Source of the DNA: Pyrenophora tritici-repentis
Taxonomy: Eukaryota > Ascomycota > Dothideomycetes > Pleosporales > Pleosporaceae
Assembly (NCBI RefSeq): GCF_003171515.1
Contig: NC_089394.1
Span: 2,666,001-2,730,000, forward strand
Length of the DNA stretch: 64,000 nt
Direction: 5' to 3'
Positions 12,347 to 22,336 of the stretch are shown here, one piece after another. The notes beneath the pieces are model-generated. The model searched no databases. It worked only from the letters and a program-made list of their open reading frames with translations, and was not told the origin of the DNA. Position numbers and translations under genes: made by a program. The first letter of the stretch is position 1. Every line of letters starts with the position of its first letter.

Positions 12347-14508
12347 CTAGTATTTTCTTAGGAGCAGATCATGTTTCGAAGCGACGCGGTTATGATGCTG
12401 GTCCAATATGAGGTAACTTATTCCGACGTTAATAATAACATTAAAATAGCTCTTGAACTCAGGCATAAAGTTGGGGCTGCAAATTCCTGTGCCTCCAATA
12501 CGTTCGGAATTCTGATGCTCTATCCAGATGTGCGGGGTTCCGCAATAGGGTTTGTCAAGTGCTTCAGGTCGAGAAGGGTTCAGCTGTTGTAACTTCTCGA
12601 CCACTTCGACGGCAAGTGGGCTACTGAGCCGATCTTAGTTTAACGTCGATGATACGAATTCGGTGAGGAACCGAAGTCTATTGGCGTCGGGACTTTCTGG
12701 TAGTATGGCAGTTTCATGGACAATAGCGAGCCGAGTAGTTGTCGCCTCGAGATGGCGGGTAACCCCCATGCAGACTCCGCAACAATCAATCGATTGACAT
12801 GATTGATTCCTATATAGGTTAAAGAATTACTTCATTAGGCAGCCTTTAACCTAGATAGGAATCAATCATGCCGATCCGATTGATTGTTGCGGAGTCTGCC
12901 CCCATGTCCTTATTGCTTGTTCTTCTCCGATGGCTTACGATATCAGAAAGGCTGTGACCGTAGAGCCCCGAGATTATCTCAACCAGAACATATCCAAGTG
13001 AGAATATATCGCTGGCTCAATTTTAGGGGTCGTAATCAAGCACCTCTAGCGAAGCGTATTGGTATGTATACTGAGAGGGTCGACCGTCGGCCATCGAGGC
13101 AGAGTCGTCGGAGAAGTTAAGCCTATGCACTACTAGTGCTGTGGTCTGTATGCGTGGTATCAGAACTTCCCTGATGCCAAAGTCGGCAAGTAGCATGTTG
13201 TCCCTATACACAAGTCTTTTGTGAAGCTTGAGGTCTTTGTGCCTAACCAGCTCCTAAACTATCATGGAAAACAACCTCCGATTCGTGAGAATTGGATACA
13301 TATAGCGAGCTCCATAGGCCCGATGCATATATACACCTAAGTTTCTTGTTTGGTTCTATACGTGCCGGATCTGCTTCTAATATGGGTAGTGCTTTTATAG
13401 CAGGTAGCAAGCCTCTGATATAAATTAGGCATTTTCACTTGTGCAAAACGTCTACTGTCGTTTGATACCATAGCGGGAAAAGATTAAGATGGGCGGAGCG
13501 AAGAATACTTACAAGCATCGCAAATACAGTCGAATCCATTGCAAAAAGTTCTGCGTTCGTCTTTCTCAATCGGAAGATCCTAAAATTTGGCAAGATCCAC
13601 ATCAGCCAAGGCGTGAAGAGAATGTTGGTTGAGTATGTGTCTGTATAACTTTGATTAACTGGACACTATGACAATGGTCGATTTGACGCATGATATCAAT
13701 CTCAGAAGCAAAGGCGGTCACATACCCTTAGTTTCTTTTTTCGCTTTTTCGGCTGAATCAACCTATGGATTTTCTTTTCGTGCGACAAGTGGCTGAGGTT
13801 GTGTTGGAATACTCACCCCCGAAACCGCGCCCACTCCCCCGGCAAGTTCACGAACCTCATCTAGGAAACAACTATCGTGTTTTGAATGCACAAGGCTCTA
13901 AATATAGAGGGGTATGTTGTTTTGCGAGAGACTTGGTATCTAGCCTAGGAATAACGTACTAAGATGTGTACGCTGTAGAGTTTTAAGAAGGCTGACTATT
14001 GCGTGAACGTCGTCTTTAAATGTACTCTTAATTAGACATTTTGGCATTAGAAGCCAAAATTCGTTGATTTTATCATTGCTCAAGACATTCTGCGTGCGTA
14101 GGCTTTCGTTAGCAAGCCTTGATAGAATCTGTCCTAGTGTAGAGCTCTTGGAAATGCTTAGAGTTCGAAAGGACTCTTGTTTAACTCAATTGACACTGCT
14201 CCCAATACATTTCGAATCACATAGCACTTCTCATGCGATTCAGAATGATAGGTAGTATTATCGTTGCCGTTGCTATTTTGATGGGTTACATTGTGGTGTT
14301 CATCGTCTTGGCGTGATAGATGGTAAGCGTGGGTAGTATGTGCCGGTAACATGTACCGGTAGCGATCGGAGAACTGGCGGAGCAACTAGGCTTGTCGCTG
14401 ATTTCCTGGGCGCGTTTTATCCTGATTGTTACTGCTTACAGTGTCGGATCGTTTGGCGGCAACTGAACTTGGCTTCTCTGGCTGCCCACCGGAGTTGACT
14501 TTCGGCAT
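12347..14508 (-). pseudogene. decayed Ser/Thr protein kinase, split by a MITE
   Basis: Reading the minus strand across all three frames recovers an almost complete kinase. An N-terminal region starts near an ATG at 14508. It is followed by a Gly-rich loop region (near 13800-13850), an N-lobe segment with EIDIMRQIDHCHSVQLIK (about 13660-13715), a catalytic-loop relic RHKDLK and DNMLLADFG for the DFG loop (13170-13245). Then come YTYQYASLEVLDYDP in place of the APE region, and DIFSLGYVLVEIISGLYG (12950-13000). The frame is broken by at least eight stops (TAG, TAA, TGA) plus shifts, for example two stops in the segment between DYDP and ASDIFSLG. Stops of CAG/CAA/CGA origin fit C-to-T (RIP-like) mutation, which is inference. 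The HRD motif reads RHKD and downstream residues are eroded. The reading continues on both sides of the 128-bp insertion at 12771-12898. Certainly non-functional. Confidence 0.85.
12771..12898. mobile_element. 128-bp MITE, hAT-like (8-bp target duplication)
   Basis: The two ends, 12771-12824 and 12844-12898, are inverted copies that match over about 54 bases with only a few differences. They leave a loop of about 19 bases. The termini are CAGACTCCGC... and ...GCGGAGTCTG. Flanking it is an exact direct repeat CCCCCATG at 12763-12770 and 12899-12906. There is no coding capacity. An 8-bp target duplication and CAG/CTG ends are typical of non-autonomous hAT elements; the superfamily assignment is inference. 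The element sits inside the kinase relic, and joining the flanks with one copy of the duplication restores the host alignment, so it arrived by insertion. Confidence 0.9.
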
Positions 14509-14898
14509 ACATGACGGGAAGTGCTCACTACAAATAAGGGCAAAGTTAGCTGCCCGTTCCATAAGCCAGCTATCGTAATTCAGCAGGAGCTGTATAACAA
14601 TGTCCCGATTCGGATTGGAGAAGGGGATTGCATCTCAAAACACCCATGAACGACATGCATGATCCCCGCAATACACGTGACCGTCGCTTGCACCTTCCCA
14701 ACCCATCATCTATCCACATCTCCCCATGCGATAAGCTTCATCCAACCTCTCCGCACACCTGGGCACACAATGGCCCAAAGCCAGAGTTTGCGGACGCTAA
14801 TCTCTTCTTTGCGCCTACAAAAGCCTTTGCCCCCATGAAGCTGGAAGCATTGTTAACTCTCCACTCACCCAACAACTCCAAGCCGACATCTTGACAAA
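14509..14898. other. intergenic, upstream of the GNAT gene
   Basis: Return to normal base composition after the AT-rich relic. Presumably it carries the promoter and 5' UTR of the acetyltransferase. Nothing else was recognised. Confidence 0.5.
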
Positions 14899-15689
14899 AT
14901 GCCCATCCAAGTAACGCGCATGGCGGAAGCCGACATCGACGGCGCAGTAACGACAATCCAAGAAGCCTTCGCAGACGACCCTTACAAGCACTGGGCATTT
15001 CCCGACCCATCAAAGGTGCGTTTCTTCAATCTGCAACTCAACATCATTCTAACATCATCCAGTTCTCTCCAGTGCGAAATCGCCTATCGCTCTCAATGCG
15101 CTGCCGATGGGGTATCAAACATGGTCTCTTCCACGTAGCCCGCGACACATTGGACCCTACCAAAATTCTCGGCTGCGCAATGTGGATGCCGCCCCACCCC
15201 ACCTCTGAGCCTGAATCATGGTCTCTCTACCTCTCCTACTGGTATATTTGGTTGAACCAAATACGAATGAATCTATGGCATGGTCGCGGCGGTTTATCGA
15301 AAACACGGTACTGGATTTGGAAAGCGCGGCAGGCTGAGGCGCAAAAAGAACTGTGGACGGATCCGAATGGATACTATTTCTGCAATATTGTTACTGTGTT
15401 GCCGGAGGCGCAGGGAAAGGGTGTGGGCAAGGCGTTGATCAACGAAGTGCTGGATATGGCGGATAAGGAGGGTAGGAGGTCTTATTTGGAGGCTAGTAGG
15501 CTCGAGCCGAATGTTGCGATTTATGAGAGGTTTGGGTTTAAGTTGGTGAGGGAGATGGAGTGTAGAGATGGGGATGGGGAAAAGGATTCTCTTACGCTCT
15601 ATTGCATGATGAGAGAGCCAAAGGGAGTTCAGAGTGGTGAGACCAGTGGAGAGGGAAACAGCAGTGCCGAGGAGACAGCAGGGAAGTGA
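14899..15689 (+). CDS. GNAT-family N-acetyltransferase
   Basis: Two exons, 14899-15015 and 15063-15689, separated by a 47-nt GTGCG...CCAG intron; 247 residues. The N-terminus (ITRM-like PIQVTRMAEADIDGA...FADDPYKHWAFPD) is the usual entry of fungal GNAT proteins. Motif A, the acetyl-CoA loop, is at residues 150-165 with Q156-G-K-G-V-G161, matching Q/RxxGxG/A. A motif B-like segment LEASRLEPNVAIYERFGF follows. It would transfer an acetyl group from acetyl-CoA to an amine; the substrate cannot be told from sequence. The C-terminus is a low-complexity Ser/Gly/Glu tail. It converges on the Zn2Cys6 gene with only 31 bp between the stop codons, so the two 3' UTRs must overlap. Without the intron the start and the acetyl-CoA loop fall in different frames. 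Confidence 0.9.
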
Positions 15690-15720
15690 GGAACGGTCAG
15701 GGGAGCCGACACGGATATAT

Positions 15721-17270
15721 TTAACTACCACAATTCTCTACGTCCAAATATTTCTCCATACTGAAATCATCCAGATCTATTAACTGTTTAATCTCCCATT
15801 CTGCCGCCCTTTTTGGACCCTCCTCCCAATCTACCCCATTCCAGCCTTCAAACACACTCTTCGCCGCCTCATCCCTACCCTCCCTTTCAAAAGTATCCAC
15901 GATTACCTGAGCCCCTTTAAAGGCCTTCTCAGCCAATTCATGATCCCCCATTCTAACCGCCCTCCCAATAGCTCCGACAATCTTTGTCACTTTATCCCCA
16001 ACCCACCATCCCTTCGGCACCAGATCTGCGAGCGCAAACCACCACGCAACCAAAACTAACGCTCTCGGTTCCCTATCTCCAACCAACTTTAGAAAGTCCG
16101 GCATAAGAAAGGACGTAAAAACAAATATGCGAACGTAGAAATCCGGGTTCAAGTGATGATAATACAGACTCGTGAATATCGGACTCAGCGCATGAAACAC
16201 CGGTAACAACGTCATTCCATGCCAATCAACCGGTCCCGAACAGCTGGTCTGAAGCACACCCTGCAGGAGCTCCATGAGAGGCGGTGGCAAAAAAAGGCGG
16301 GTTTGCTGTGGAAGCTGCGTGTGCGTGTATGTTGGTGCTGGATTGGGGTTTACAGGCGTAGTCCCTAGCGGACCTATAGGCGCCACCACACCCGCTTTCT
16401 CCATGGGCACGACGATAAGAGGAGGGGGCGGCAAAGTGCGCAGTTCGCGGCGTACCAACGGATATACGGAAAGTTTCTCAATACCTTGACCCCAGCGGAG
16501 CGAAGCCAGCACGCGAAGCCCCTCGCTGAGTTTTAAGAGCGCGAGTATCCAATCTAGATACTCGGAGTCTTGGTCTGAAACCGGTGGAGGTACGAGAGCG
16601 AGGAGGAAGGTGCCGGTAACGAGGACGGCCTCGTAGTTTTCGGCTGTGATGTCTTTTAATGCTGATTGATAGCATTTGAATGTCTTTTGTCGGTATAGTA
16701 GGCTTTGTCTCTCTACTTCTGGGTCTGGGCTCTGCAGATTACTGTGTGTAGCGGCGATGCTGAGGATTGCGTATAGGAGGAAGGGATGTGAGATGCTTAG
16801 TCGCGGGACGATGTCTCTGTGGAGGGTTTTTACGATGGTGTCGCCGCTTATTACGAAACCACGCCAGACGTTGGCTTTGTAGTACTGTAATAGGTGGTGG
16901 TCAAGAGGTGTGAAATCTCCTATGGAGGTTTGAAATGAGGGCACAAGCCATTCGAAAGAGGGACTGTTGAAGTCTGGCGAGTGTACTGCGCTGGGTTTGG
17001 TATCTGGAGATTCATGACTGGGTGTTGAACTCGAAGAACTTCTCGGTGTCGGCCAGGAGTCCTGTGGATATTCACACTTCAATCTTCTCAACGTGCAATA
17101 TTCGCAGTTTGGTTGGCTTTCATCACACTGCACTATTATAAGCTAACATCTCCCATATATGTGTTTTTACTCAAACATACCTTAACTTTTTTCTTCTTAC
17201 ACGTGAGACACCCCCCTCTTGACTTGCGGTGTGGCTTTTTACTTACGAAGCCAGTGCTTCGGCGCGCCAT
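15721..17270 (-). CDS. Zn2Cys6 fungal transcription factor
   Basis: Two exons, 17181-17270 and 15721-17127, with a 53-nt GTATGT...GTGCAG intron that splits the zinc cluster; 498 residues. The binuclear cluster has Cys at 21, 24, 31, 38, 41 and 48, exactly CX2CX6CX6CX2CX6C, preceded by a basic stretch and followed by a Ser/Pro linker. The middle region (DHHLLQYYKANVW..., HPFLLYAILSIAATH) is the fungal-specific TF domain typical of sterol-uptake/Upc2-like and similar regulators. It would bind CGG-type half sites in the nucleus; the target is unknown. Automatic calls starting at the internal GTG at 17133 would lose half the zinc cluster. Neighbours are the GNAT gene (tail to tail) and an RTA1-like membrane protein upstream. 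A regulatory link is possible but unproven. Confidence 0.92.
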
Positions 17271-17780
17271 TTTAATTTCACCCGCGAAGGATTCGTATAT
17301 CTTAAGAGTGCCGCATTGTGTTGTGGTAGAGGCAAGGTTCGGCGGCCGCGTCAGTCAGGCGTCCAGGCGCTTTGATTGTGGCTGAAGGCTAGCTTGCGAA
17401 AGCTGAGATCCGTATTTCTAGTCATCCACGTCATCTCTAATACTTAAATATTCGAGCCTGTTCCTAAAGAAGGGTGAGCTTACTGAATTCTGGTGACTTC
17501 TCAGGATTTATTGGGTTGTCATATCTACCAAGTGTGGCTGTGAGAGTCTTGGAGTACGTCGCACTGTCCTGCGCTGTCGTAGGGTGAGTGTCTGTGAAGT
17601 AATCCTCAAACTACCGCAGCCATGGAGTAAAATGTGTGTAAAAACAGCAAAAGGCCCTTTAACTAGATATGATAAAACGGACAAGCACTAACCATGACTT
17701 GCTAAAATTACATACACATTTCAGACGCTCGAAACGCAACTAGCGGAACAAAATACGCCGAAAACAGAAAGAAAGAACTC
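17271..17780. other. intergenic between Zn2Cys6 and RTA1-like genes
   Basis: About 0.5 kb containing the promoter of the transcription factor and the 3' end of the RTA1-like gene, both on the minus strand. No other feature was recognised. Confidence 0.5.
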
Positions 17781-18790
17781 TCAAACCACACCCTCCACAA
17801 CCCTGATCTCACCATCACTATCCCCATCGCCCTTCTCCTCCACCATCACCACATCCCCTTCCAAACACCTCTCCGGCCTCAATACCGCCAAAACCACCAA
17901 TACCGCCACCATGGGCAGCGCATCAAAGCAATACAACGTCCACTCATGCGCCATAGCATATGCCGCATTCCCCATCGAATACTCCACCAACCGAAACACA
18001 CACCTCAGCAGAATCAACGTACTAACACCATAAAGCACATATAGCGTCTTCCTCCAGACAGGCGGCCCTTTCTCTACAGTAGACGCTGAAGTAGTTTGTT
18101 TCCGCAACATCCTCCACTGAAAGTCCAGGGCAGCGGTGAGGAAGACGAGAAAGGTAGCGACTTGTAGTGCTAAACCCGCGATGACGATTTTCGAACCGGC
18201 GATAGCGAGGGAGAGTTGCATTGTTCCCATGATGCTGGATCCTGTGTAGTATTCTCGTTAGTAAAAGTCACTCTCCTTCTCTCCCCCCATACAACAACAG
18301 AAATGAGAGAGAGAACAACATACCCAACCCCTGTACTATCAACGTCAAAACATCCGCCCCCACAAACACCCTCGTACACCACCTCGGCCCCACGAATCCA
18401 ACACTCTTCCCTCCACCAGCAACCACCATAACCCTCCCCAAAGACCACATAAATACCCGCCGCAAACCACAACGGCCCCACAAGCGTAAGCACGCCTTGA
18501 ACGATAAACGGACCCCAAGCCGTATTGTTATAATGTGAGAATGTACGTGCGGTATAACCTGCTGTTTCGCCTGGATATGTTCCCAACCATTAGCTTCTGG
18601 GAAACCACGTCTGGTAGGGCAAAGTCAAAGAAAGATGACAAGGTAAATACATACAAACCGCACCCACAAAAACCAATCCAACAACCCTATTACTCCCCTT
18701 TACATAAAGCGCCAAATGTACAATCGCCAGGATACCAAAGGCGACGACGCAGAGGATGGCGGCTGCGAGCGAGGGTGTGTAGCGGTACAT
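17781..18790 (-). CDS. RTA1-like multi-pass membrane protein, frame broken at a C4 run
   Basis: Three exons: 18655-18790, 18324-18570 and 17781-18241. Exon 1 begins MYRYTPSLAAA and gives the first membrane helix. The exon 1/2 splice creates CETAGYTAR, the CExxGYxxR signature of RTA1 (lipid-translocating exporter/7-TM) proteins. Exon 2 carries GPLWFAAGIYVVFG in one frame and then RVMVV...GPRWCTRVFVGADVLTLIVQG in the next frame. The switch is at the G-run 18436-18439 (minus strand): three G instead of four would join both halves, and the exons then sum to 843 nt (280 residues). So this is either a sequencing error or a fresh null allele. RTA1-family proteins are linked to resistance to 7-aminocholesterol and other lipophilic compounds and sit in the plasma membrane. 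A TATA element lies 95 bp upstream. Confidence 0.85.
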
Positions 18791-18884
18791 TTTGAAGTCA
18801 AAGGTTGGAGATGACGGGGGGTTTTGTCGGGGCCAGAGGGGGGGCTGCCATTGTAGATGATGGGTGTGTACGGGTAGACAGGGA

Positions 18885-18891
18885 CTTTATA
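18885..18891 (-). promoter_or_regulatory. TATA box of the RTA1-like gene
   Basis: TATAAAG on the minus strand, about 95 bp upstream of the ATG at 18790. The spacing is typical for a short fungal 5' UTR. Confidence 0.5.
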
Positions 18892-19028
18892 CAGCAAAGA
18901 AGTAGATACGAAGCCCACGGTGGAATACAGTACAGCGACATCCTACAAAAACAGCTTTACCATCCACTCTTATACATACCTCCAACCCTGTCCTGTCTGC
19001 AAGGACGCCTTCCGTATATCCTACTATC

Positions 19029-19303
19029 TTTCGCATTCGCCTATTTCCCCACGTAGCGTGTATTCTCAGCTATAGTTAACCCTAAAAGCCGCAAAGACTT
19101 CACAACAACCAGTCCCTGTACGGCCGTAAGCATACCTTCCGTAAATCCCATGATCGTATCTTTCGCATTCGCTTATTTTCGCATACATATCGTCCAAAAG
19201 ACGTCATCAAAACGAACCCTCAAACCTTCGCATAGCCATCATCCACAAACGGTTAGCGTGTCTTTACGTCGTGAAAGGAACAGGGGTCAAGTTTCGCATT
19301 CGC
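19029..19303 (+). repeat. three spaced copies of TTTCGCATTCGC
   Basis: The 12-mer occurs at 19029-19040, 19161-19172 and 19292-19303, start to start 132 and 131 bp. The first two copies share further sequence upstream (CCTTCCGTA and TATC elements), suggesting an eroded tandem duplication of about 131 bp. Function unknown. Confidence 0.5.
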
Positions 19304-19810
19304 TTAAGTAGCCAATACAACTTCTCTCGATTATTCTGGGTAGCGGGACGGGAGGACAGCTTGTTTGTTTTTTTGGACGACGCCTACGCCATTGTGGTGC
19401 AAGTGCATGATGGATTGATTTGTTGTCATCGATCGATGAGGGACGATACGATACGATACGATACGTGCATAAGTAAGGCTGTGGAAGAGGGTTCCGATCA
19501 GAGGCTGGAATCGATACATGGAGCAACATCTGTGTAGAAGTCCGCACCTGCATCTCCCATCAACATGACTGTGCTTGAGTGACAACATTGATACATTACA
19601 GAAGGACTGGCATCAGCGGGGTAACCTAACCAAGGCGCCACATGTTGCGGTGCGTGAAAAAATCATGCCAGCACGCAGCCCTTCGCAAACTTTTGTTTCT
19701 TTAGGTCATATGTTACATTGTGTGCTTTGGAGGAGCACCCTGGCCCTTATTCCATCCTCTACCACCCCCAAATAAACCAATAAAATCCAAATCCCTAATC
19801 AGGCTTTATT

Positions 19811-21394
19811 CTAGCCCATGACCATGCCCTTGAGACCGGCCATGTCGCCCTCCTTGGCGGCGATTTCAAAGTATCCGTAAATAATGGTGACGGCAAGAAG
19901 GATACCAGTACCGCTACCAAGAGCGCCAAGAAGGTCACTGCCGACTGAGAGAGCACCAATGCAGGCACCACCAAAGGCAGCCGCAGTGGGAATGACGCGC
20001 TTGAGTTCCTTGTACATGGACTCCTCACGGTGACCAGCCATGACCAGACCCTGCTCCTTGAGCTGCTTAGCGACATCGCGGGGAGAAGAGCCAGAGACCT
20101 CAATCCAGGTCTTGGAGAAGACGGCGCAAGCGACGAGCATGTATACGATGAAGACGGCGGTCTTGAGGGGGTCAGAAAGAGCCTCAGTGATGCTCAGAGG
20201 AGGAGACCTGGATCATGTTAGTGACCGAATCAAAATTGCAGATTGTTCAACATACATGTAGTAAGCAACACCGGAGGTGGCAAAGAGCTGAGCGGAACCC
20301 TCCTTGGGCTCCCAGACACCGAGAAGCTTGACAAGGAGGTTGTCAGAGAAGCGGCTGTAGAGCATCTGGCTAATCAAGAAGACGTTGGAGGACAAGGCCG
20401 ACTGCAGCATGATGGGCATGTTGGAGGTGTAGAACAGACGGACGGGGTATGAGCCACGAACACCACGCTGGCGGGCGGACTTGACTGGGATCTCGACGCG
20501 GAAGCCCTGAAGGTAGATGACAGCACCGAAGACAATGACGGTGGAGATTAGGTTCATGACGTTGGGCAGGTTCTGGCGGTAGAAAGCCTCCTTGAGCGCA
20601 ACGGTCTTGTTGGGCCAGGTGAAGAGCAGGTGAACAAGGGCAATGAGAGCACCCTCGAACTCTGGGCCACGACCAGTGTTAATGGTGGTGGGAGAGAAAG
20701 CCTTCCACATGATGGACTCGCAAATGTTGGTGGCAATGAAGAGGGAAATACCGCTGCCGAGACCATAGCCCTTCTGGAGGAGCTCGTCGAGGAGAATGAC
20801 GATCAGACCAGCGATCATAAGCTGAATGACGAGGAGAACGCAGATACCGGCACCAAGATCAGACGGCTGTCCGTAGAGACCAGAGATGACATAGACGACG
20901 GCCTGACCGAAAGACAGGAGAATAGCGAGGAGCTTCTGTGCAGTCTGGTAGAGCTCGCGATCGGACTTGAGGTCAAGGTTAACGTCGATGAGGTGGGTTC
21001 CAGCGAGGAGCTGGAAGACCATGCCGGAGGTGATGATGGGTGTAATACCCAACTCCATCAGTGTTCCTCTGTTACTCGCCATCATCATACGCAGCCAGTA
21101 TAGAGGATCCGACGTATCAGACGACACGATTCCGTACAATGGCATCTGGCTCATGACCAGAAAGACAAGGAGCGTGAGACCAGTCCATACTAGGCGATTG
21201 TTGAATGGGACTTTGCTTTCGGGCAGCTGAATCTCGGGGACGAGAGGCACAAAAGGCTTGACAAGATCGAGGAACCGTACTGCACGCGACTGTTAGCTGG
21301 TTTGCTCTGCGCCGCATTTCCACACAGCCATTGCATTGCGCAAACGGCGGTGCGGACCCATTGCGGGCTGGGTGGTTGACTTACGGCCGCTCAT
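19811..21394 (-). CDS. SEC61: Sec61 alpha subunit of the ER protein-conducting channel
   Basis: Three exons: 21385-21394 (only 10 nt: ATG plus two codons plus one base), 20256-21279 and 19811-20207; 476 residues, the normal family length. The start reads [13 protein letters not shown] once spliced, as in other fungal Sec61 proteins. The ten-helix SecY/Sec61 fold is evident: plug region SQMPLYGI...[10 protein letters not shown], cytosolic loop [14 protein letters not shown], and [12 protein letters not shown]. Near the C-terminus come [23 protein letters not shown] and [19 protein letters not shown]. It forms the translocon with Sbh1 and Sss1 in the ER membrane and would be essential. The tiny first exon means the long ORF alone gives a wrong N-terminus. 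The gene lies head-to-tail with transketolase on the same strand. Confidence 0.96.
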
Positions 21395-22336
21395 GATTGC
21401 GATCTATGGCCCAGAGACAAGAAAGAAGACAAACAGAAGTGAAGAGAAGTGGTTGCGGACAGCCTGGTGATGAGGGATGAGAGGGGGTTGAATTGTAGCT
21501 TTCGCAACGTGTCGCTGGGGAAATTGCCCGTGCGGCGCGCTAGCCGTAGCTCGATCCCTGAAGCCTTCTATGCGCCTCTAACACTGAACTCACAGAGGCC
21601 ACGCTGTTCTGAGCGCCTGGGAATTATTATGGGGCCGTCACTACGCAATAGGGTTCGAGCTTGCCGATGCCGCTCTGACGGAGACTTGGTCGAGGCTGTC
21701 ATGGCATTACGGACGCTCGCAACAACCGCTCTTCTTCAGCTGTCTTCCGAGGCTCAATGAACCAGTCACGTGTAATATTCAAAAGCATTAATCTCCGATA
21801 CGCCATCTTGTTGTTTGTTTTGGCGGTTCGACAGTATTTAGCGTCGAGGCGCGACCATCTGCCTCTATCTGAACTCAGCTGCTATCATCCTACCACTCAA
21901 TGTTTTCCGAGGAGGAACACCACATTGGCAAGTATCAAGAGCACGATAATGACTTGTACATACATAAGCGACGCGGGGTAGTCATCAAAGCATCAGACCT
22001 TATTCACTATTCGCTCCTTTCTCATAAGGTTTCTATTACATCAGTGTATGGGATTAGTAACTCCTTAGTATGCCCGATTTGGCGCTATCATGGACTGTCA
22101 CAACTGTGCCCGGGTCCCACGACTGATTCCACAACTCAAGTGAATAACAACTCATCACTAATTAGAAGGACAACCATGGCGAAACGAGAATCAATTTCTA
22201 TACATTCGGGCTTATTTTGTCCCTTGTCTTCATGAAGCAGGCTGCTGCTTCTTAAACTTCATTACTCATCAAGCCAAAGCGCATGCTTCGAATACCGACA
22301 TGCCTCTGCGAAACAACCACTAAGCTACGAAAGCGC
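21395..22336. other. intergenic between SEC61 and transketolase
   Basis: About 0.9 kb with the SEC61 promoter and the transketolase 3' flank. A CACGTG E-box lies near 21766. A 103-codon plus-strand frame (21449-21760) has no recognisable domain and is treated as chance. Confidence 0.5.

Larger units (their letters stand above)
18791..19810. other. intergenic between RTA1-like gene and SEC61
   Basis: About 1 kb. It holds the RTA1-like promoter, three copies of a 12-bp motif (see next entry), a GATAC-type microsatellite (19444-19465) and the 3' flank of SEC61. No coding exon was recognised. Confidence 0.5.
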
